Counted from the stretch's first letter, positions 1 through 12,669 are shown. The stretch: 32,500 nt of DNA from Neocallimastix lanati (nom. inval.) (GCA_016946835.1 JACVTC010000001.1:1627501-1660000), one strand, 5' to 3'. Numbers and translations: made by a program. Notes: a model not told the origin generated them from the sequence alone.

Positions 1-324
1 TATATATTATTATATATTATTATTTACATATTATTATTTATATATTGTCATTTATATTATAATTTATATTATTATTTGTACATTATTTTTTATATTATTA
101 TTTGTATATTATTATATATTCATTTATTTATTTAAACAGATATCTATAGATACCTCTTTTATGAAAAAATTTTATTTACTATTTAGTTTTATTTAACTAA
201 TAAATCATTAATATTTATGTTTATTTCATTTCATTATTTATCTATTTTTATTTTATTTATTCATTCATTTTTTCAAAAAGCAACTTTTAGCTTTTAGGTG
301 ATACGCCTCAATGAAAAATAAAAT

Positions 325-335
325 TTGGCGAAATG
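325..335 (-). promoter_or_regulatory. CATTTCGCCAA element
   Basis: On the minus strand this reads CATTTCGCCAA, nearly the same as 32223-32233 on the plus strand; 599-608 is a shorter relative. TTTCGCCAAA resembles the E2F-type core TTTSGCGC. Function is inferred only from recurrence. Confidence 0.25.
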
Positions 336-669
336 TGTCACATCTCTCTTTTATTATTAATTATTAGTTAATTAATTTTTTATTTTTCTTTGGATACTTT
401 TTAACCTTAACCTTAAATTAAATAATTATTAAATTAATTAAAAAAAAAAAAAAACAAAAAAAAAAACAGATAATTTAAATAAATGTGGCTGACATTTTGA
501 TGCCAATTTTTTTTTTTTTTTCTAAATTTTTGTGAAAAGAAATATAATAATATAATAATATAATAAGGAATGTATTACAATAAGCAATGGGAGTAGTGCA
601 TTTCGCAATGTGATTTTTTGATGATGAAATATATAACGTCATGAAAAATTTTATTAATTAACAAATGAA

Positions 670-671
670 AA

Positions 672-734
<63 letters not shown>

Positions 735-736
735 AT
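670..736 (+). repeat. (ATAA)n microsatellite
   Basis: About 17 tetranucleotide units, followed at about 760-790 by a short TAA array. Confidence 0.97.
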
Positions 737-1232
737 AGTTTATAATTCTGTTTATACTAATAATAATAATAATAATAATAAATAATAATACCAGAAACTG
801 ATAATAATAGATTAATAACAGATAATAATAACAAATTTTTAAAGAATGTTTTATTTATATATTTATTTTTAAAGATATATAAAACTTTTAGTTATAATTT
901 ATATATTAATATAAAAATTTTTTTTGTTTAAAGATTATTTAAAGAATATTTATATATATATATATATTTTAAGATATATAATCCTTTTTTTTTATATATA
1001 TTTATTTATTTTAAATCTTTATTATTAAATATTAATAAATAATTATTTCATTGTATTTATTGCTATTATATTTCTATTAATAACTTTTATATTTATATCA
1101 TTAGCTTTATTAATATTTGTAAAAAAAGATGCTTTATAATAAACTATTCTTTACATTAACACATAAATTGAAAGTTTTATATATCTTTTAAAAAAAAATA
1201 TTCTTTAAATAATATTAAAAATAAGATAAATT

Positions 1233-1347
1233 AAATATTCCTTTAAATAAAGATAAAATATTCCTTTAAATAAAGGTAAAATATTCCTTTAAATAAAAAT
1301 TAAATATTCCTTTTAATAAAGGTAAAATATTCCTTTAAATAAAAGTT
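1233..1347 (+). repeat. 23-bp tandem repeat, five copies
   Basis: AAATATTCCTTTAAATAAAG-type units start at 1233, 1256, 1279, 1302 and 1325, an exact 23-bp period with one to three differences per unit. A degenerate sixth unit may precede them near 1195. Confidence 0.93.
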
Positions 1348-1425
1348 TTAGAGAAGAAAAGAAAAAAAAAATTCATATAAAATATTATTGAGAAACAAAA
1401 TGCAACACTTTTCTCTAAAGTATTA

Positions 1426-1542
1426 TTAATTCTGGTTGGAGTGGCAAATGAGCTTTACATCGTATTGACGATTAAATGTGCCAATATTTCCAATTTCTTA
1501 ATCTTTACCAATTAGATAAGAGACTGATTCATTTGGAAACCA
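1426..1542 (-). pseudogene. Possible small coding relic, minus strand
   Basis: In one minus-strand frame, WFPNESVSYLIGKD is followed by one stop and then EIGNIGTFNRQYDVKLIC to a second stop. The amino-acid composition is protein-like and unlike the poly-Lys/Phe frames nearby. I do not recognise the family and there is no start codon, so it may be chance. Confidence 0.25.
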
Positions 1543-1749
1543 AAAAAATTTTTTTTTTTTTTTTGAAATAAGAAAATTATAATATATTGTGTAACAAGAA
1601 ATAACAACAAATATCATAAATTAATTTCTAATCAAACCAAAATCAATTATATTAAAAAAAAAAATATAAAAATATAAATGATTTATACTATGTATAAATA
1701 TCAATAAAATATTTATTATTTATATATATTTAATATTTTATTTACATCT

Positions 1750-1876
1750 ATTTTATATTTATTTATATATATATTTTTTATATTTATTTATATATATTTT
1801 ATATTTATATATATTTTATATTTATATATATTTTATATTTATATATATTTTATATTTATATATATATATTTTATAT
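1750..1876 (+). repeat. 17-bp AT minisatellite
   Basis: About six imperfect units of TATATATTTTATATTTA type in tandem. Confidence 0.85.
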
Positions 1877-2051
1877 TATATATATGTTTTGTATATAATT
1901 TTTTTATGCTATTTTAGATATATTTTTAATCCAAAATAAAATTTGATAATTATATATTGAAGTCTATTCTATTATTTATAATAATATTTAATTATATATA
2001 TAATTTTATATGTATGCGTATTTCTATATATACAATTATATTTGAATTATT

Positions 2052-2084
<33 letters not shown>

Positions 2085-2510
2085 TTTTTTTTTTAGGAAG
2101 CGTGGTTATTTATTAATTCATATTTATATATTTTATAGTTTTAGATGTTGTTTACATTATTTTGTTTTATATAAATTTTTATGTTAAAAAGTTCTCAAAA
2201 ATTATTTTTTTTTTCTCTTTTTAGTTTTTATTTTTAAAGAATATTTTTAAAACTAAAGAATTATTATTTTTATTTATTTTTATTTATTATTTTTTTTTAA
2301 TAAAAAAAAGACCATTATTTATTCTCTTTGATATTTTTAAAGCATTTAACGGAATGTCGTTTACTCTCCGTTAAGACGGTTAAGAATCTATCCTATATAA
2401 TCAAAGTAATATGAACCATAAGGAATAATTAAAAAATTTTAACGAATTTAATTTATTAAATAAAAAAAAAAAAAAAAGAAAAAAGAAAATATTAAAATAT
2501 TATTTTTCAT

Positions 2511-2543
<33 letters not shown>

Positions 2544-3674
2544 CTATTTAATTAATAAAAAAAAATTATATCAAATTAATAAAACATATATTACAATACA
2601 TTACAATATATTTTAAATATGATATATTTTATTTATTAAATTGATATTCTATATTAAATATCATCCTTTTTATTTTCCATAATTAAATAATGAATTAAAA
2701 TTTATTATTTTTATTTATTTATTTATTTATTTTTTTTTATTTTAATGATAATACACATTAAACATTAAAAATAATTAAATTCACATATATTGCAATATAT
2801 TTTTGAATAATATAAATTTATTCATCATAAAATATTAATTTGGTTTATTAATATTTAATAGAGAGAATATCCTATCATAATAAATAATAATATTTTAATT
2901 TTAAATCAATAATATTTTTAATACATAAAAAGAATTAATAACCTAAATAAAGTAATTATATAAATACAAATAAATTTTTTTTTATTTATGAACAAAAACG
3001 GTTTATTATAATTATTATTAGTATTATTATTATTATAGTTAATATTTATTTATTTATTTTTCATTATCATTATTATTTATTATTGATAAATAATAATATC
3101 ATTAATTTACTCATTTATTTATCTTATTATGATTATATTTATTTTATTTATTTCATTATATTAATTTTATTATTATTATATTACTGACTAGATTAAAAAG
3201 TTGATTATTTTTATAATGAAAATAATTACCAAAAATTATTATATATTTTTTTATTTATTTATTTTTAATTATTTATTATCAATAATCTACTCAATTAATT
3301 TATTATTTCTTTATTAATTTTAATTTATAGATTTACATAATTTTGATATTCACAATTTTTATATAAATATGCTAAAGTTTCGTCAAAAAAAAAATAAAAA
3401 ATAAGTTTTTTTTTTTTCTTTTTTTTTTTTTTAATAAACTGTATAATATTCTTTAATAACAATTATTATTAATTTTTTTTTTTATAACTCATCTTACTTT
3501 AATTTTTTTCCCTATTTATAATATTATATAGGATTTAAAAATATGTATATATATTTTTTGTTTTTCCTCTCATAAAATTAAATAATACAATTGATAGAAG
3601 TTATAAATAAATTTTTTTTTTTTTTTTTTAAAAAAAAAGTAAAATAAGTAAAATAAGATATCAATAAAATAGTT

Positions 3675-3761
3675 GAAAAAAAAAAAACGATATATAAAAA
3701 CATAATATTATTAAATAGAGAAAAAAAAAACTATATATAAAAACATATTATTATTAAATAG
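3675..3761 (+). repeat. 43-bp tandem duplication in the promoter region of CotH gene 1
   Basis: Two successive copies, each consisting of an A-run, then TATATAAAAAC at 3691-3701 and again at 3734-3744, then ATTATTAAATA. The period is 43 bp. They lie 160-250 bp upstream of the start codon. The duplicated TATA-like motif could serve as promoter sequence, but such strings are common in this DNA. Confidence 0.6.
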
Positions 3762-3808
3762 AGAAAAAAAAAAAAAAAAAACTATTATAATAAAAATACA
3801 CATACACA

Positions 3809-3818
3809 TATATAAAAG
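3809..3818 (+). promoter_or_regulatory. Possible TATA box of CotH gene 1
   Basis: TATATAAAAG about 105 bp before the ATG, followed by a less A-rich stretch (TGAACTAGATATTTC). Position and sequence fit a core promoter. The AT-rich background makes this a weak call. Confidence 0.3.
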
Positions 3819-3920
3819 TGAACTAGATATTTCAAATTAAAATCGATATATTATATAATTTATAATTATTTAAACATTAATAGCAATATATATATATATA
3901 CATATACATATAAAAAATAA

Positions 3921-5920
3921 ATGAAATATAAAAAGATTCTTAGTGTTTTACTTTTAACTGCTCAATCATTCTTAACCAGAGCAGAAAATGGTATGCATAT
4001 ATTAATAATAGAGGATAAAATTTATTGTTAAAAAAATTGAAATAATAATAATTTTTATAACCATCATATATATTTTTCTCTTTTCTGAGCTATTATTAAA
4101 ATATATATATATATATATATTTTTTTTTTTTATTTTACTTTTATTTAATTTTTTATTTGATTTATATTTATAATAAATGAAATAAAGTTACTTTTAAGGT
4201 ATTATCAGTAAATGGTACTGCCATCCTAAACATTGGTGGTCAACAGTATCCAATGGAATTAGATCCAGAAAGGGCTCCACTTTATAAAGTTAAAGTTGAT
4301 ATAGATTCATTCCCAGTAAAATATAACTATATTGTAGATATTGGAAATGGTAATGCTGAAGCTGAACAATTCGAACGTGTACGTAATGAAGGTGAAAAAG
4401 CTCTTAATGATTTCTTCAATAGAAGTATCACTGTAAAAGAACATCCAAAATTACCAAGAGCTTTTGAACCTTTTGAATATTATGTTCCATCTAAATTATA
4501 TGATGATACTCATGTTGCTACGGTTCTCGTGGAATGCGATCCAATACTATTAGAACAAATGTATATGAATACCGAAAATAAAGAACTTAAAATTGATGCC
4601 AAAGTAACCTATGCTACTCCTCACGGTGTAAGAAAATTTAATCAAGCTATCTTTTCCCTTAGTGGTCAGTCCACGAGAGGAGTACCAAAACTTAGTTATA
4701 CCATTAAAAATTTAAATGATGAAAATAATAAAGAACTCTTTGATCGTACCACGATCAAGTTACGTGCTGAACATATGGATCCATCCTATTTAAGAGATAA
4801 ACTCTATGGGGATGTGTTAAATTCTCTTGGTGTACCCGCTGCGCAAAATAAATTGGCTCGTTTATTCATTAATAATGAACCTATCGGTTTGTTTGATATT
4901 TCTGATGATATTCCAAGTGGTCGTTATCTTAGAGAAACTTTTAATAAGGGTGAAAAATATCCAGCGGATATCATGAATCCTCTTTTTAAGGCAGATTACT
5001 GCCCATCCTGTGAAATTGGTGTTACCTACGGGGATTTAGGATATTATGGTGAAGATATGACTAATCCAATGTACGCTATTTATACCTACAAGGGTGATGA
5101 TGAAACGATGGATAGTCAAACGCATGTTCAACAGGAACTTCTTTCCTTACTTAAAGAAATTAATGATTATGGAACAGGTAATTCTGCTGAAATGTCTCTT
5201 GATATTGATACCTTCCTGAGATATATGGCTATGGAAATAGTGGCAGGGGCAATTGATAATTATTGGGTTAAGCCGGGAAATTACTATGTCTTTAAGGATC
5301 TTACTAAGAATAAATGGTTCTTCCATGATGCTGATTTCCACTTCAGTTTTGGTGTTGGTGGTGAACCGGATACTTTATTAAATACTTCCTATGCTGAATA
5401 TCCACCAATTTTTGATGAAGGAGTAACGAAGGCCAGAGGTCCATTAGATGCTATTCGTACTTACCCGGAAAATGAAGCTAAACTTCAAGAAATCTTTGAA
5501 AGACTTTTTGCGACTGCTTTACATCCAGATATTTTTAATGCTCGTCTTCAATCCTTAGCCGATCTCATCAGAGAAGATGCTCAATGGGATGTCACTCTTC
5601 CAAGGGTTAATCCAAATCCAGTCACGGATGCTGACTTACATTACACCGCTGAAGATTTCGAAAATCATGTCACCAGTGATCAACCCATCGGTATTGCTAC
5701 TTATCCAATTAAATATTTCCTTAATCAAAAAATTAGTAGTTTGGCCACTGAATTAAATATTCAAATTCCAGCGGCTCATATTGAAGATATAGGTGTCGTT
5801 GAAAATCCATCTCAAGCTAAAAATGATACCGATGATAAATCTAGTAGTGCAATAGAAAACTTTTCATTGAACATTCTCTCCACTGTACTTGTTCTCTTCT
5901 TATCTTTTTTATTATATTAA
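3921..5920 (+). CDS. CotH kinase-family secreted protein, gene 1 (subtype A), two exons
   Basis: Exons 3921-3990 and 4188-5920 join to a 600-residue protein. The ATG at 3921 follows an A-rich leader and opens a signal peptide (basic KYKK, hydrophobic LSVLLLTAQSF, likely cleavage near LTRA/EN at residues 21-22). The CotH core shows GQSTRGVPKLSYTIK (about 183-197), whose Lys is the candidate nucleotide-binding Lys, then KLRAEHMD (214-221), DNYW (380-383) and HDADFHFSFG (403-412), the two Asp blocks expected of the family's active site. A CPSC pair lies at about 295-298. The tail has KSSSA (about 574-578) followed by a hydrophobic end (about 585-600) without a cytosolic tail, as in GPI-anchor signals; no dockerin is visible. 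Bacterial CotH proteins are atypical kinases of spore-coat proteins, and mucoralean homologues are cell-surface proteins. Role here is unknown. Family assignment is firm; kinase activity is inferred. Confidence 0.93.
3991..4187 (+). other. Intron of CotH gene 1
   Basis: A 197-bp GT-AG intron (GTATGC ... AATAAAG). It splits the codon GTT in phase 1, directly after the signal-peptide exon. Splicing yields ENVTFKVLSVNG, which matches the same junction in the three paralogues. It contains a TA-dinucleotide run and a T-run in its second half. Confidence 0.9.
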
Positions 5921-6032
5921 AATAATTAATATCTTAAATTTTTAACTTTCTCTTAACTTTTTTTTATTTTTATATTTATTACATTAAAATTATTATCCTA
6001 TTTCTAAATTTTATTTTAAGTTTTATTTTAAA

Positions 6033-6078
<46 letters not shown>

Positions 6079-6195
6079 TCTATTTAATAATTTTTTAAGC
6101 TTATATTTTAATTATTAAATTTCTATTGCATGAATGTAAATTATAAAATAATAATAGGATTTGTATACAATTTCTATCATAGAAAACAACAACGT

Positions 6196-6233
<38 letters not shown>

Positions 6234-6981
6234 AAAAATTAAAATAATATTATTTATATATAATATTATAATTTAATGTAATATAATATTAATATTAATA
6301 CTTTATTTATAATTTGTAATTATCGACATAATTTTTTTTTTTTTTAAAAAAAAAAAAAAAATATAGAAAAATATTTATAATAAAAAATTTTATAATAAAA
6401 AAAAAAAAAAAAAAAAAATTATTTCACTAGTCTGTCTTTCATTTATTATTTTATAAAAAAAATTTTTTTAGATTTATATTTTATTATTATTATTATTAAT
6501 TATTATTATTGTTGTAATATAAATAATATTAATATATGAAATAAGTGACGTACGTACGTATTGTATTAAATTAAATGTATAAGCCATATATAATTCATAT
6601 AAATAGAAGTTAAACTCATAGAATTATACTTTGAGTAATTCTTGAGTAAACTCTTTATCATAATTATAAACCAAAAATTTCCCAATTGTTAATAATTATA
6701 ATTATTATTATTATAATTATTATTATTTATACTTTTAGATTGAACAAAATTTTAATTAGGGTTCAAATTTAAATTTAATGTAGAAACCATATGTAACCAT
6801 ATGTTCAACACCTTGTTTTTATAATGGCGAAAGAAACAGAAAACTTTTTAAAATACCTAGTGAATAAATCTAAGTGGCTTATATTGTGTGTATCCTAAAT
6901 TTTTATTGAGTTTAGCCAATAATTCAATATAAATTTATAGATGAACTATTTATTATGCTTTTCTCTTATTATTATTCATTA

Positions 6982-7024
<43 letters not shown>

Positions 7025-7076
7025 GAACATCTTCTAACATTAAAAGAAGAAAAATTATTGATGATACTATCAACTA

Positions 7077-7148
7077 TTAACTGTGGTGTGGTGGCTCTTC
7101 AATCTATAATGGATTGAATATTCCAATTAGATCAACTATGGAAACTAT
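7077..7148 (-). pseudogene. Possible coding relic, minus strand
   Basis: The minus strand reads IVSIVDLIGIFNPL, a stop, then IEEPPHHS and stops. A second frame nearby continues LIVDSIINNFSSFNVRRC. Composition is protein-like and the pattern of short frames matches the decay seen in the LINE. The family is not recognised. Confidence 0.22.
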
Positions 7149-7600
7149 AAAAAAAAAAAATTTTTTTTTTTTTTTATTTAAAACATAATTAAATATAATT
7201 TAAATATAAAAAATAATATCATATTAATAATCATATTTCATATTAACTGCTGATAATTATGGCAATGACTAATTATAAATTATACAGAAAAAATAAAAAT
7301 TATAAATCATCGTATATAATATTTTTTTAACTCTATAAATTATATAATTATTTATATTAATAATATATAATAATTATAATTTAAAATAGAAATAAATTAA
7401 ACTTATATACTAATTAAATAATTATAATAATTATAATATAGAATAAAATATGTTTATATTTATATTATTATTAATAATTTAATAATAATAATAAATAAAA
7501 AAAAAAAAAAAAAAAAAAAAAAAGATTAAATAATTAAATATTATATAGAAATTTCAATTAAAAAAATAAAATAAAAAAAAAAAAAGTTTATCATTCTATA

Positions 7601-7637
<37 letters not shown>

Positions 7638-7664
7638 ATTTATATATTTTATTAAATAAATTAA

Positions 7665-7748
7665 ATTAGAATAAATATTTAGAATTAAAGATTTTTGTTT
7701 TTTAATTATTTTTTAATTTAATCTTTAATTCTAAATATTTATTCTAAT
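7665..7748. repeat. Perfect 29-bp inverted repeat
   Basis: Arms 7665-7693 and 7720-7748 are exact reverse complements over 29 bases, separated by a 26-base T-rich loop. Pairing stops sharply at both ends. It could form a strong hairpin or cruciform. Confidence 0.95.
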
Positions 7749-7928
7749 ACCTATACTTTTAATAATTATACTATTAATATTTATTGTAATTATAATAACT
7801 AATAATAAAAACATTGATATTATTAATAATAAAACTTATAATAATAAAAACATTGATGTTAATCAATAATACTAATAAATTTCTAATACTAATAAATTAT
7901 TTATTATTATTATACATGGTTATTATTA

Positions 7929-7970
<42 letters not shown>

Positions 7971-8286
7971 ATTAAAAGACATTGAATAAAAAAAAAAAAA
8001 AATTAAATATTTATATAAAAACATTAATACTATATGGAGTAATTATTTATAAAATTATATATATAAAAAAAAATTTATTGAATTATTTAAAAAAAAAAAA
8101 AGTTTATTATGTTAATTATAAATTTAAATATAAATTGTAACACCTTAACTACATAAGCATCAATATATATATATTTAACTTTATAAGAATATATATATAT
8201 TATCATTTATGTCCCATTTATCATAACTTTATTGTAACTATTTTTTTTTTCTATATTCAAAATATTTTATATGAATTTTACTATTG

Positions 8287-8330
<44 letters not shown>

Positions 8331-9694
8331 CTTATTAAATTAAATTAATAAAAAAAAAAAAATTTTTTTTTTTCCATTTTTGTATTTTTTAATTAAATAT
8401 TTAATAATTCAATGATTATTTTTTTTTTTTTTATCATCCTTTCAATCCAAAAAAAAAAAATTCTTACCATTAACTAGTTTTCAGATATATAAAAAAAAAC
8501 AATGTAAGAAAAAAGAATATAATAAAACAGTTAAAAATTCAAAAAAAAAAAAGATTTTTTTATTCTATTATTCCAAAAGAAAGATAGATTAATACATTTT
8601 AACCATTCTTTAAATTTTAAAGTATGAGATAATATTAAAAATTTTTAAAAAATATAAAAGCTCTATACTTCTTATATTAAAATAAAAAAAAAAAAAAAAA
8701 TTAAAATAAAAAAAATTATTAAAAAAAAAAAAAATTAAAATAAAAAAAATAATTAAAAAAAAAAAAAAAGAAAGTTTGTGATTTAAAGTAAAAATTTTCA
8801 TTTTTAAATTCCATATATTATATTATATAATTTTTGTTCCTGTATTTATATATATATATATTTTTATTTTTATTTTTATTTTTATTTTTATTTTTTTAGT
8901 TTTTATATGAAAAATTTATATTTATATTTATTACCAAAAAAAAAAAAAAAAAGGAAACAAAAATGTTTTTGGTAAAAATTTTAACATTTATTAAATAAAA
9001 AAAAAAATATCAAAAAAAAACAAAAAAAAACAAATAAATAAATAAAAAATAAATAAAAATAAATAAAAATAGAAAAGGAAAAATATATATATAAATATTT
9101 ATAAATATATCATCCATTTTCTTTATATCCTTTTTTTTTTATCTTTAAAAAAAAAATATATTAAATTGTATAAATTAGTATTAATATATAATAAAATATA
9201 AATTAAAAAAAAAAAAAAAAGGAAAAAAATTTTTTTTTTTAATTAAAATACCTAGCGGAGTAAAATGTAATATATATATATTTATATAAAAAAAAGAGTA
9301 TAGAAGAGGTAAATATTATAGTTAGATATGCATTGATTAATAATTAATTATACATAATTATATATTAAAATATTATAGTTAATGAAGTTAAATAATAATT
9401 AGAAAAAAAAAAAAAAAAAAAAAGAAAAAAATGAAAATAAAAAAGAATTTATATCTTTTATTTCTTTTAAAATTTTTATCGTATATTTTAAAATTTTATC
9501 CATTGTAAATAGTAAAGAATTAAAAAAAATAAAAGAAAGAAAAAGATTAAGAGAGAGAGAGAGAAAGAAAGAAAGAAAGAAAAAAGAATAACGACATCAA
9601 AAATTAATATATTTATTTATTTAATATTGCTATCGATTAAATAAATTATTTGTATAATTGGATTTATATATATTATTAATATATTATCTATAAC

Positions 9695-9737
<43 letters not shown>

Positions 9738-9819
9738 TTACATATAATTATTATTCATAAATATTACAAATAAATTTTAATTTAAATTCAAAAAAAAAAA
9801 AAAAAATAAAAAAAAAAAA

Positions 9820-10107
9820 ATGAAATTCAACAAGTTTTTGAATTTATTATTTATAACAACTCAAGCTTTATTAATAAAAGCTGAAAATGGTAAGTTGTAA
9901 AATGGAAAAAAAAAAAAAAAAGAATAATAATAATAATTGAATAAATAATATTTATAATAAAAAATTAGTGTTCTATATATTTTATATAAATTTTACAATA
10001 TAGAAAATATATATATATATATTATTATATATATATATTTAAAAAAAAAAAATATATTAAAAATATTCATTTTCATATATAAATATTATATGTATAGATA
10101 TTAATTA

Positions 10108-10150
<43 letters not shown>

Positions 10151-11886
10151 TGTTAGTTACTTTTAAGGTAATGACAGTTAATGGTAAACCATTACTCAAT
10201 ATTAATGGTCACCAATATGAAATGAAGCTTGATAAATATCCACTTTATAAAGTCAATATAGATATCGATACTTTTCCAGTACATTATAATTATATCGTAA
10301 AGTATGATGATGATGATAATACTGAAGCAGAAGAATTTGTTCGTATCCGTAATCAAAATGATGAATCTCTAAATGAATTCTTTAATAGATCGATAACAGT
10401 GAAAGAACACCCTGAACTTCCAAGGGCATATGATGCCTTCCCATACTTTAAACAATCTAAACTGTATGATGATAATTTTGTGGCCACACTCATCGTTCAA
10501 TGCGATGAAGATCAATTAAATGCTCTCTATGAAGACACGGAAACTAAAGAAAAAATCCCAGCCGTCGTTATCTACGCTTCTCCTTACACCGTTAAAACCT
10601 TTTCGGAAGCTGAATTAGCGCTCAGTGGTCAATCCACACGAGGTGCCCCAAAACTTAGTTATAAAATTAAAAATTTAAAATATGGCAGCAAAGAACTCTA
10701 TAATCGTTCTTCCATTAAATTACGTGCCGAGCATATGGATTACTCCTATATAAGAGATAAAATTTATGGTGATCTTATGAATTCACTTGGGGTTCCAACC
10801 GCCCAAAATACGTTTGCTCGTCTCTTCATTAATGGTAGAGATATTGGTTTTTTCGATCTCTCAGATGACATTACGAACAGTCGTTATCTTCGTGAAACCT
10901 TTAATAATGGTGAAAAGTACGACAGTAATGTAGAAAATCCAGTTTACAAAGCAGATTGTGATGAATCCGATGGTATTTATGGTGATTTAGGCTATTATGG
11001 CGATGATGTTCAACATGATATGTACCTTATCTATAGCTATAAGGGGGATGATAAAATTCAAAGTAGAGAAGACCATATCGCTCAAGATCTGATTCCTTTA
11101 TTAAAAGAAATCGATGACTATCGAAATGGGCAAGCAGAGGATTTCAGTATTGATAAAGAAACCTTCTTAAAATCAATGGTTATGGAATATATTGGTGGGG
11201 CTATCGATAACTATTGGAATAAACCAGGTAATTATTATCTTTATAAAGATAATAGTAAAAATTTATGGTATTTCCATGATGCCGATTTCCATTATAGTTT
11301 TGGTATTAATACGGAGGAAGATCTTATGCTGAATACGCCTCTCTCCGAGTATCCACCAAAAGTTGCAGAAAAAATTGAGAGAGAAAGAGCCCCCCTTGAT
11401 GCACTTCTCGATCGTCCAGAACATAAAACCTACTTCGAAAAGGTAATTGAACGTCTTCTTAAGACCTCATTTAATCCAAAGGCACTCTTTCCTCGTCTTG
11501 ATTCCTTAGTTGAACTTATTCGTGAAGATGTTCAATGGGATGTTTCCATTTCCCCCAAAGAAAATCCAAATCCCACCAATGAAAATACGTTGGTGGAAGA
11601 CTTGGAAGTTTTTGATAGAGAAACTAAATCTGAAAGGGCAGAAGGATATTTCGGTGGATATAATATTAGATATTTCATTAAGACGAAAGCTGAATTAGTA
11701 GCAAAGGAATTGAACCTTCAAATACCCAATCAATATGAAAATGATTTAGGGGTGGTGGAAGCCCCTCGTGCCTTTGCTGATATTACTGATATTTCATCCA
11801 GTAGTAGTAGTAGTATTAAGCAATCTTCATGGAATATGGCTATGACTTTTATCATTCTACTTTTATTCCTACTCCATTATTATTAA
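9820..11886 (+). CDS. CotH kinase-family secreted protein, gene 2 (subtype B), two exons
   Basis: Exons 9820-9889 and 10157-11886 give 599 residues. The start ATG directly abuts an A-run. The signal peptide is MKFNKFLNLLFITTQALLIKA, with likely cleavage before EN. Core blocks are GQSTRGAPKLSYKIK (about 181-195), KLRAEHMD (211-218), DNYW (374-377) and HDADFHYSFG (397-406). The CPxC pair of genes 1 and 3 is replaced by KADCDESDGIYG, and an extra segment follows PKENPNPT near the C-terminus, a feature shared with gene 4. Seven serines (about 570-576) precede a hydrophobic end (about 584-599), a probable GPI signal. Codon third positions are richer in C than in gene 4 although the proteins are closely similar. 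Same family inference as gene 1; substrate unknown. Confidence 0.93.
9890..10156 (+). other. Intron of CotH gene 2
   Basis: A 267-bp intron, GTAAGT to TTAG, in phase 1 at the same codon as in the paralogues. Its last 50 bases are almost entirely an ATT microsatellite (about 10107-10150), which runs to within 6 bases of the acceptor and takes the place of a polypyrimidine tract. Confidence 0.9.
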
Positions 11887-12669
11887 TTTAAATATTATTA
11901 ATATAATAAAAATAGAAAAAAAAAAAAAGTAATAATAATTTTAATTATCTATAATAAATAATAATAATAATAAATAATAATAATAATAATAAATAATAAT
12001 AATAATAAATAATAATAATAATAATAATAAATAATAATAATAATTACTTAATGCTATATACCAATTGCAAAAAAAAAAAAAAAAAAAAAAAAAAGAAAAA
12101 AAAAATATTTATTATATGTAAAAATTATTTATATATTCACATATATATATATATTTTAAATAATTAGATTTTTAATTATTAGGCTTTTTTTTTTTTTAAT
12201 TCGTTGGTTATTGTTTTTAGTTATTAGGTTTTTTTTTAATTATAAAGTATTTTTTTTTAACTATTACGATTTCATCATTTATATATGAATAATAAAAATA
12301 AGGCTACAAAAAAAAAAAAAAAAAAAAAAAAAAACTATATATTTTATCATTATTTATAATTTTTGGATCAAAAAAAAAAAAAAAAAAATTTTTTATATAT
12401 ATATATAATATAATTTAATTATATGAAAAAGTAAAACTTAAATTAGTTCCATTGAATGTACCTATTTATATATGTAATATGTAATAATAAAAAAAAAATT
12501 AAATAAAATAAAATAAAATAAAAGAAATTAAAAATAAAAATAAAAATAAAATAAAAAAAAATAAAATAAAAATTAATAATCATAATAATTAAAACAACAT
12601 AAAAAAAAAAAGCAAATTTTTAATTTTAATTAAAAATTTCTTCATTTCTTCTTTTTTCTTTATCATATA
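11887..12669. other. Spacer between CotH gene 2 and the LINE relic
   Basis: An AAT/AATAAT microsatellite at 11951-12044 begins about 65 bp after the stop codon. A-runs of up to about 30 bases follow at 12069-12094, 12308-12334 and 12370-12388. No gene is seen. Confidence 0.8.

Larger units (their letters stand above)
1..3674. other. Left spacer, low complexity, no gene recognised
   Basis: A/T-rich DNA with homopolymers and ATAA, TAA and TATA microsatellites. Ordinary-composition patches occur at about 290-350, 590-660, 1385-1545 and 2330-2430. None carries a gene that can be named; the patch near 1426-1542 has a possible coding relic on the minus strand. Confidence 0.8.
5921..9819. other. 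Spacer between CotH genes 1 and 2
   Basis: Mostly homopolymers and AT repeats: TTA microsatellite at 6036-6078, TA repeats near 6985-7020, TTA near 7929-7968 and ATT at 9695-9736. Two patches of more ordinary composition lie at about 6540-6960 and 7020-7150. No complete gene is seen. Confidence 0.8.

Noticed and set aside
401-418. AACCTTAACCTTAA as a telomere-like repeat
   Set aside because: Only two units, and it does not match the fungal TTAGGG/CCCTAA repeat.
1750-1876. Matches to the yeast ARS consensus within the AT minisatellite
   Set aside because: The 11-base consensus is A/T-only and arises by chance many times in this DNA.
6824-6898. 24-codon frame MAKETENFLKYLV
   Set aside because: Short, no supporting context or recognised family. 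Such frames are expected by chance in a patch of ordinary composition.
10150-10156. TTG start for a gene 2 frame beginning MLVTF
   Set aside because: The frame simply runs back into the intron. The acceptor AG at 10155-10156 and the signal-peptide exon at 9820 give a better model that matches all paralogues. The same applies to the TTG at 27806 in gene 4.
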